Source: Fibrobacter succinogenes (GTDB lineage Bacteria > Fibrobacterota > Fibrobacteria > Fibrobacterales > Fibrobacteraceae). Taken from it: a stretch of 64,000 nt of DNA. The stretch is from NCBI GenBank assembly GCA_902761355.1, contig CACWJY010000002.1:88233-152232 (forward strand), in the 5' to 3' direction. Both the position numbers and the translations under genes were made by a program. The notes beneath the pieces are model-generated. The model was not told the origin of the DNA, ran no database searches, and saw nothing but the letters and a program-made list of their open reading frames with translations. The stretch's first letter is position 1. Each line of letters begins with the position of its first letter. Positions 59,866 through 64,000 of the stretch are shown here, piece by piece.

Positions 59866-62384
59866 TGATTCAGAAAATAGCACTTTCTATCTTGACGGCG
59901 ACGGCGATTTCGTTTGCCTACAACCATGATTTCTTTTTTAGGTCAGAATCCTCTGGAAAACTATGCGTCAGCAAAACGCCTTACAACATTTCTAAAGTGG
60001 ATGCCCAGGGGAACAACTGCAACACGGGCAACTACATCGATGACGTGCGCATCAGAGTCATAGACCCCACCGCTAGCCTGCTGTACCGCTACGGAATCAG
60101 CTTCGAAAGGCCCTTCTTTATCTTGGATGGCATCTACCTTAGTACCGACGGAGAAAGGACCTTGGCGGAACTCGAAGACGAAGCGAATCGCCTGGGCATA
60201 GTCGATGTATTAACAGAAATGGGCTATACACCCATTCTTGTTCAATTCACAGAAACTGTGAGGACCTCCCTGGAGCAAAATGCAGAAACATTCTCGAAAC
60301 TGTTGCAGTTTATCAACTCGAATACCAGCATCGGTTTTTCGGATAAAATGGAAAACGGAATGATCGTCATGGGAATTAGTCAAGGCGGTATTCTGGGACG
60401 CTACGGAGCCTACCTCTACGACAAGCAACGCAACACCAAGACCGATGCGCCTATCCGATTGTACGCTTCACTCGATTCGCCACACCAGGGCGCAGTTTTG
60501 CCCCGCTCCCTGTACCCCACCATCGACTTTTGGGCGACTTCCGGAGGATCCTCTGCAGCCGAAGCCTTTAAGGACTTAATCAACGGTCCCGGAGCAAGCG
60601 GACTGCTGATATACGAAAGAAAGCAAAAATGCACGCTGCCGACGTTTTGCGACGACATCTACAGAGAAAACTTTGGAAACGATCGTTTTCTATTTAACGA
60701 ATATCGAAACGCCGCTGAATATAAGGGATTTCCGTCAGTACTCATTTCTCAGGGGCAGCTAAAGGGAACCGTTCCGCAGCATTCAAATGTTTTCTTTGTT
60801 TTAAACAGATACGCCAAAAAAGCCGGAATTCTCATGGCACGCATCGAAAGCGAAATGTATTCTAGCGACGCAGGCATGTCAAAAATCGGAAAGAACCGCA
60901 TCTACAAAAAATTCGAGGAACCCGTTTATTCAGAAACATCCGCTCGTACAGAATTTGATTTTGTACAGGGAAGCACCTATCCCTTTTCCGAAACTATGTA
61001 CCAGAGCCTACACGAGGGATTTGAAGACGCCATGCCCAACAAGATGAAAGTAGATATTCTAGGAATATCCACAACGCTGTCTACGGGATGGGAACAGGAC
61101 CTGCTCTCGCAAAAAAGCAGCACCTTTATACCAACCGCAAGCGCCATGGACATGAATTGCGACGGAAAAATCGCCATGAACCAAGCATGTGCGCACACTC
61201 AGTCTTCGACCGATTTTCCCTTTACAAACCCAGGAAATAGAAGCTCAGCCAATGCCGCCTACGCCGTAGATCCGACACACCCGCGTTACAACGAGCCTAT
61301 TAGCGGAAGACACATCGAGCTTCCGACACAACTTGCCGGAAACGAAAATAGCGCCGTCGTAAACGGTTTCAGGGTAGACATGTGGAGAATCCTTTGCGAA
61401 CTAGCCAACTACGATTACAATCCGCAGGCTAAGGAATTCAGGAACGTAAACCTGTCGTCACTATTTACGCCGGGAACCAACTGCATGGACCAAACCAAGA
61501 TGCCGTTCCTTATCAAGAATAGCGGCAACCTGCAAAAGAAATACCTTGCCTACAGCAAGTATGATTACACACCGAGATCGAATGCGCAGGGGCGCTGGAA
61601 CACATTCGAAGTCCCTGCCGGTTGGCATAAGGTGGCTCTTTACAACACTGCCGAAGAAATCCCCGAAGGCACAACCTTTGAGGTGGATATTCAGGTTGAA
61701 AAAGCCAAGGGGAAATGGATGAAAGCGGAGCTTTTGCTTTCGAAAGGCAGAAATGGCGCAGGACAGGTTCAGTTGCAAGAAATTGATATTCCGCTAAATG
61801 GCAGCAGCTATACGGCACGCTGGCAACTGCCGGCCAACAAAGCGCTCCTGAATTCGTACCGATGGTTCCGTCTCGTTCTCAATTCGGACGGCGCAAAAGT
61901 TGCAGTCAAGGACGCAAGGCTTGTGCGTTCGATGGAAATCGCCGACGTGCCCAAAGAAAAAATCGCCAAGGACATTTACCCCAATTCTAAATACAGCGCT
62001 CATACCTGGAGCTCCAACACGGCTATTTCGCCCTACTCGGATGCCTTGGGCACCGGCACCGAAGTGAACTTTAAGCACGCCAGCGGAGGGATGTATTTCG
62101 ACTTTGGCGGGATGAAGAACATGGAAGGCTATTCAGCCCTCAAGATAACCTACTGGCCAGGAACATGCCAATATACATCCGCCTACTTTGATTCATACAA
62201 AAAGAAGCCAGCCCTTTTAAAATACGGCATTACCGACGGGAACTTTGAAAGCCTCGATATTCCCCTCTCTCAGATTGTAGACATCTCACTAACGCCGCAA
62301 AATAAACTGGTAGCCTCTAGGCTGACACTCCAAAGCATGTCTGCTGACGAAAAATGCCTAGTTAAATCCATTATGTTACATTAA
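59865..62384 (+). CDS. Secreted alpha/beta-hydrolase-like protein
   Basis: An 839-residue exported protein. After a signal peptide (about 1-18) the first 400 residues look like an alpha/beta-hydrolase of the lipase/PGAP1 type: RPFFILDGIYLS for the oxyanion-strand region, the nucleophile elbow MGISQGGILGRYG near residue 172, and ASLDSPHQGAVLPRSL after it. A Cys-rich and Asn-rich middle contains GRHIELPTQLAGNE, a possible site of the catalytic His. Residues 560-839 hold two beta-sandwich domains that could bind polysaccharide (WHKVALYNTAEEIPEGTTF, GGMYFDFGGMKNMEGYSALK). The substrate is unknown; an esterase on plant polymer or lipid is a guess. Confidence 0.65.
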   Translation: MIQKIALSILTATAISFAYNHDFFFRSESSGKLCVSKTPYNISKVDAQGNNCNTGNYIDDVRIRVIDPTASLLYRYGISFERPFFILDGIYLSTDGERTLAELEDEANRLGIVDVLTEMGYTPILVQFTETVRTSLEQNAETFSKLLQFINSNTSIGFSDKMENGMIVMGISQGGILGRYGAYLYDKQRNTKTDAPIRLYASLDSPHQGAVLPRSLYPTIDFWATSGGSSAAEAFKDLINGPGASGLLIYERKQKCTLPTFCDDIYRENFGNDRFLFNEYRNAAEYKGFPSVLISQGQLKGTVPQHSNVFFVLNRYAKKAGILMARIESEMYSSDAGMSKIGKNRIYKKFEEPVYSETSARTEFDFVQGSTYPFSETMYQSLHEGFEDAMPNKMKVDILGISTTLSTGWEQDLLSQKSSTFIPTASAMDMNCDGKIAMNQACAHTQSSTDFPFTNPGNRSSANAAYAVDPTHPRYNEPISGRHIELPTQLAGNENSAVVNGFRVDMWRILCELANYDYNPQAKEFRNVNLSSLFTPGTNCMDQTKMPFLIKNSGNLQKKYLAYSKYDYTPRSNAQGRWNTFEVPAGWHKVALYNTAEEIPEGTTFEVDIQVEKAKGKWMKAELLLSKGRNGAGQVQLQEIDIPLNGSSYTARWQLPANKALLNSYRWFRLVLNSDGAKVAVKDARLVRSMEIADVPKEKIAKDIYPNSKYSAHTWSSNTAISPYSDALGTGTEVNFKHASGGMYFDFGGMKNMEGYSALKITYWPGTCQYTSAYFDSYKKKPALLKYGITDGNFESLDIPLSQIVDISLTPQNKLVASRLTLQSMSADEKCLVKSIMLH

Positions 62385-62404
62385 AAATTTTAATTTTATA
62401 CATA

Positions 62405-62441
62405 TCTGCCGCCAGTCCAATTTTTATGGGCAGGCGGCAGA
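62405..62441 (+). other. Stem-loop between exported-protein genes
   Basis: TCTGCCGCC pairs with GGCGGCAGA over 9 bp around a 19-nt loop, ending 8 bp before the GGAG of the next gene. No T-run follows, so it may be a processing or stability element, or a control hairpin for the lipoprotein gene. Confidence 0.45.
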
Positions 62442-62457
62442 CTTTATCGGAGAAATA

Positions 62458-63258
62458 ATGAAAAAGTTTATACTAATGACCATGCTGGCAGGCTTTGCTG
62501 CGATGCTTTCTGGATGCCTAGAGCCGACCTCACGTTCTATGGGCGCTACGCTGATGCCCTCGCCTATTATGCACAAGCTCACTCCTGACACCACCACGTC
62601 TAACATCTCGATTGGAGCTACCGGTTTTGGAGGATTTACAGACAACGAATACAATGTTCGAAATTTAACCGCCTTTGGCGGGAGCCTTGATTTTACCTAT
62701 CACATCAGCGGATCAAACCCTTTCTTTATAAATGTCGCCGTAGGTGGATTGGGTGGTTCGCTCAAGTTTAGTTGCGATACCGAAAACAGTTCTAATTGCA
62801 CCGCATTCCTCCACGATTCCTATGCGCAATGGCTCGTCTCAGACGAAGGTCAAAAAAGCTATAGCTTCTGGAATACGCAGGAACGTATTCTGGCAGGATT
62901 CGATTTCTCTGCCGAGTACATTATTATCGGCTTAGCAGGTGGATTCCAGTTCTTTCAGGGAGCCTCCAAATACGACGACATGCGTAAAAAGCTAAACGAC
63001 GACCATATAGCGCATGATATTGACGGAAAGCGCGACTATGGCGTTGTCATGGCCTACTGGCTTGGTTTCTACATGGGTGACCACGGCAAGTATGGGAACC
63101 TTGTCGCCGAATTGGACATATTGCACAAGGACGGTCTAGACAACTGGACTACATCAAACAAACTAACCTACACGCACACGACAGGATTCTTTGCGGGCAT
63201 AGCTAGCAACAGTCTGATTGCCTGGACGGTTTATGCAGGCAAGCGTTTCGACTTCTAA
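62458..63258 (+). CDS. Hypothetical lipoprotein with barrel-like C-terminus
   Basis: A 266-residue lipoprotein. The signal MKKFILMTMLAGFAAMLSGC has a perfect lipobox (Cys at 20). The rest alternates Gly and aromatic strands (FINVAVGGLGGSLKFSC, EYIIIGLAGGFQFFQGASK, YGNLVAELDILHKD) and ends in AWTVYAGKRFDF, as in outer-membrane barrels, although a lipidated N-terminus with a barrel is unusual. Two Cys (SCDTENSSNC) could pair in a loop. It follows the hydrolase gene by 73 bp that include a hairpin, so it may be a third gene of the unit. A strong terminator follows. Confidence 0.65.
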   Translation: MKKFILMTMLAGFAAMLSGCLEPTSRSMGATLMPSPIMHKLTPDTTTSNISIGATGFGGFTDNEYNVRNLTAFGGSLDFTYHISGSNPFFINVAVGGLGGSLKFSCDTENSSNCTAFLHDSYAQWLVSDEGQKSYSFWNTQERILAGFDFSAEYIIIGLAGGFQFFQGASKYDDMRKKLNDDHIAHDIDGKRDYGVVMAYWLGFYMGDHGKYGNLVAELDILHKDGLDNWTTSNKLTYTHTTGFFAGIASNSLIAWTVYAGKRFDF

Positions 63259-63285
63259 CGAAATCCCCGTTGTTTTGAATAAAAT

Positions 63286-63317
63286 AAAAAGGGCTGCGTT
63301 AAAACGCAGCCCTTTTT
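63286..63317. terminator. Bidirectional terminator between convergent genes
   Basis: AAAAAGGGCTGCGTT and its exact complement form a 15-bp stem around AA. It lies 27 bp past the lipoprotein stop and 40 bp past the carboxyltransferase stop on the other strand. Confidence 0.9.
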
Positions 63318-63329
63318 GCTGTAAAGGCA

Positions 63330-63350
63330 TGTCGCGGCAAAGCCGCGACA
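63330..63350 (-). terminator. GC-rich hairpin just after the carboxyltransferase stop
   Basis: TGTCGCGGC-AAA-GCCGCGACA, a perfect 9-bp stem 7 bp past the stop at 63358 on the minus strand. Without a T-run it is more likely an mRNA-stabilising hairpin in front of the main terminator. Confidence 0.5.
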
Positions 63351-63357
63351 GTCGCAA

Positions 63358-64000
63358 TTACTTGAGGGTCTGAACCTGCACGTCCCAGCTCTGGTTGCCA
63401 AGAGCGATACGGTAAGTGCTTGCGGCACCAGCCTTCATGTTCTTGGTGTCCACTGCCGGAGCGGCATTCGGGTCCTTCTTCGGCACGCCAATGTGGCGGT
63501 TGCCCTTGAGGAATTCGATACCCTTGTTGCCAGCCTTCGTCTGGAGGCAGCCCGTGATGAAGATGGTTTCGTCGGTGACCGGCAGACCATTTTCTTCGAG
63601 GAGAGCCTTGGCCTTCGGAATACCCGGTTCGAGGATTTCTTCGGCACACTGGACGCCCGGATAGGCTTCCTTGAACGGCTTCATGTTGAACTGGTCGGCA
63701 GCGATCTTCACGAGTTCCGGATCCGGTTCGCAAGGAGTCTTGCCCTGGTAGCCGAGGAGCATCTTGCCGTAGCCTTCGGTCATCTTGAACCAAGTACCGC
63801 GACCGGCAGCCTGGTTCAGGGTGTTCATGTAAGCCTGCTGGAAGTAGAACTGAGAAACCGGCGTCACGGAAGAAGCAAAGCCACCGCGGCGGACACATTC
63901 ACTCATGTTCTCGATAACCTTCGGGAACAGGTGGAAGGTCTTGGTTTCGCGCATCATGAGGGTGTTGGCGGTAAGAGCGCCACCCGGCATGGGGCTGAAG
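63358..64000 (-). CDS. Biotin-dependent carboxyltransferase subunit, C-terminal part (cut by window edge)
   Basis: The C-terminal 214 codons of a pyruvate/oxaloacetate carboxyltransferase (OadA, pyruvate carboxylase B or transcarboxylase 5S type). The start is outside the window. The frame opens with FSPMPGGALTANTLMM and goes through RGGFASSVTPVSQFYFQQA, GYGKMLLGYQGKTPCEPDP and IFITGCLQTKAGNKGIEFLKG. It ends after a short beta stretch without a biotin-lysine (MKM) domain, so the biotin carrier must be a separate subunit. In a succinate producer it could work in oxaloacetate formation or decarboxylation coupled to sodium; the exact reaction is not decidable from this part. Confidence 0.85.
   Translation of the reverse strand, partial: FSPMPGGALTANTLMMRETKTFHLFPKVIENMSECVRRGGFASSVTPVSQFYFQQAYMNTLNQAAGRGTWFKMTEGYGKMLLGYQGKTPCEPDPELVKIAADQFNMKPFKEAYPGVQCAEEILEPGIPKAKALLEENGLPVTDETIFITGCLQTKAGNKGIEFLKGNRHIGVPKKDPNAAPAVDTKNMKAGAASTYRIALGNQSWDVQVQTLK

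Overview
The window looks like chromosomal DNA of a Fibrobacter species (phylum Fibrobacterota, Gram-negative fibre-degrading gut anaerobes). The strongest markers are a lipoprotein with three copies of the Fibrobacter 'FISUMP' domain joined by long serine-rich linkers, further serine-linker lipoproteins, a secreted CE1-type esterase with a carboxypeptidase-regulatory-like N-terminus, and an alpha-glucan enzyme set that includes GlgE and maltokinase. Genus assignment is inference from these families; no 16S rRNA gene is present.

Layout. 1-4 kb: start of prephenate dehydratase (cut by the edge), an NlpC/P60 peptidase, a flavodiiron protein behind a 26-bp palindrome, and a bifunctional NAD(P)H-hydrate repair enzyme. 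4-14 kb, minus strand: an outer-membrane barrel protein, GlgE, a VanX-like dipeptidase, a TonB-receptor-like protein, the FISUMP lipoprotein, a coiled-coil gene broken by an in-frame TAG, and a small lipoprotein. 14-17 kb, plus strand: a nitrilase-family amidase, a short operon-like run with a 43-residue protein, and maltokinase. 17-25.6 kb: queA, a WYL regulator, a zinc-ribbon/triple-BON protein, gltX, a GGDEF protein, a NUDIX hydrolase, trmO and a LamG-type lipoprotein. 25.7-28 kb: prfA-prmC and a 64-residue protein. 28-36 kb, minus strand: RlpA, two TPR proteins, a sigma-70 factor, DUF971, Mrp and an ABC ATPase with a degenerate first half. 36-43 kb: the CE1 esterase, a TraB protein, two lipoproteins, a GH13 enzyme and MalQ. 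43-50 kb: a 52-residue Cys-rich protein, an AlkD-like repair protein, an AT-hook protein, a DUF1573 protein, tRNA-Pro(GGG), a Cache-GGDEF cyclase behind a membrane-tethered sugar-binding protein, a DUF3332 lipoprotein and tRNA-Ala(CGC). 50-57 kb, minus strand: ctpA-mlaE-dciA-gyrB-prenyl synthase and a second compact sigma factor. 57-64 kb: a LytS-like kinase, three consecutive exported-protein genes, and the end of a biotin-dependent carboxyltransferase.

Functional themes. Maltokinase makes maltose-1-phosphate and GlgE uses it to extend alpha-1,4-glucan; MalQ and the GH13 enzyme remodel maltodextrins, so four steps of storage-glucan turnover lie in this window, spread over three loci. Two GGDEF proteins suggest c-di-GMP signalling. 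One sits directly downstream of a solute-binding protein that carries its own membrane anchor and has no transporter genes beside it; this is the best candidate here for an unusual sensory module. Housekeeping operons (release factor and its methylase, gyrB, tRNA synthetase, tRNA modification, sigma factors) make up most of the rest. No insertion sequence, prophage or CRISPR array was seen.
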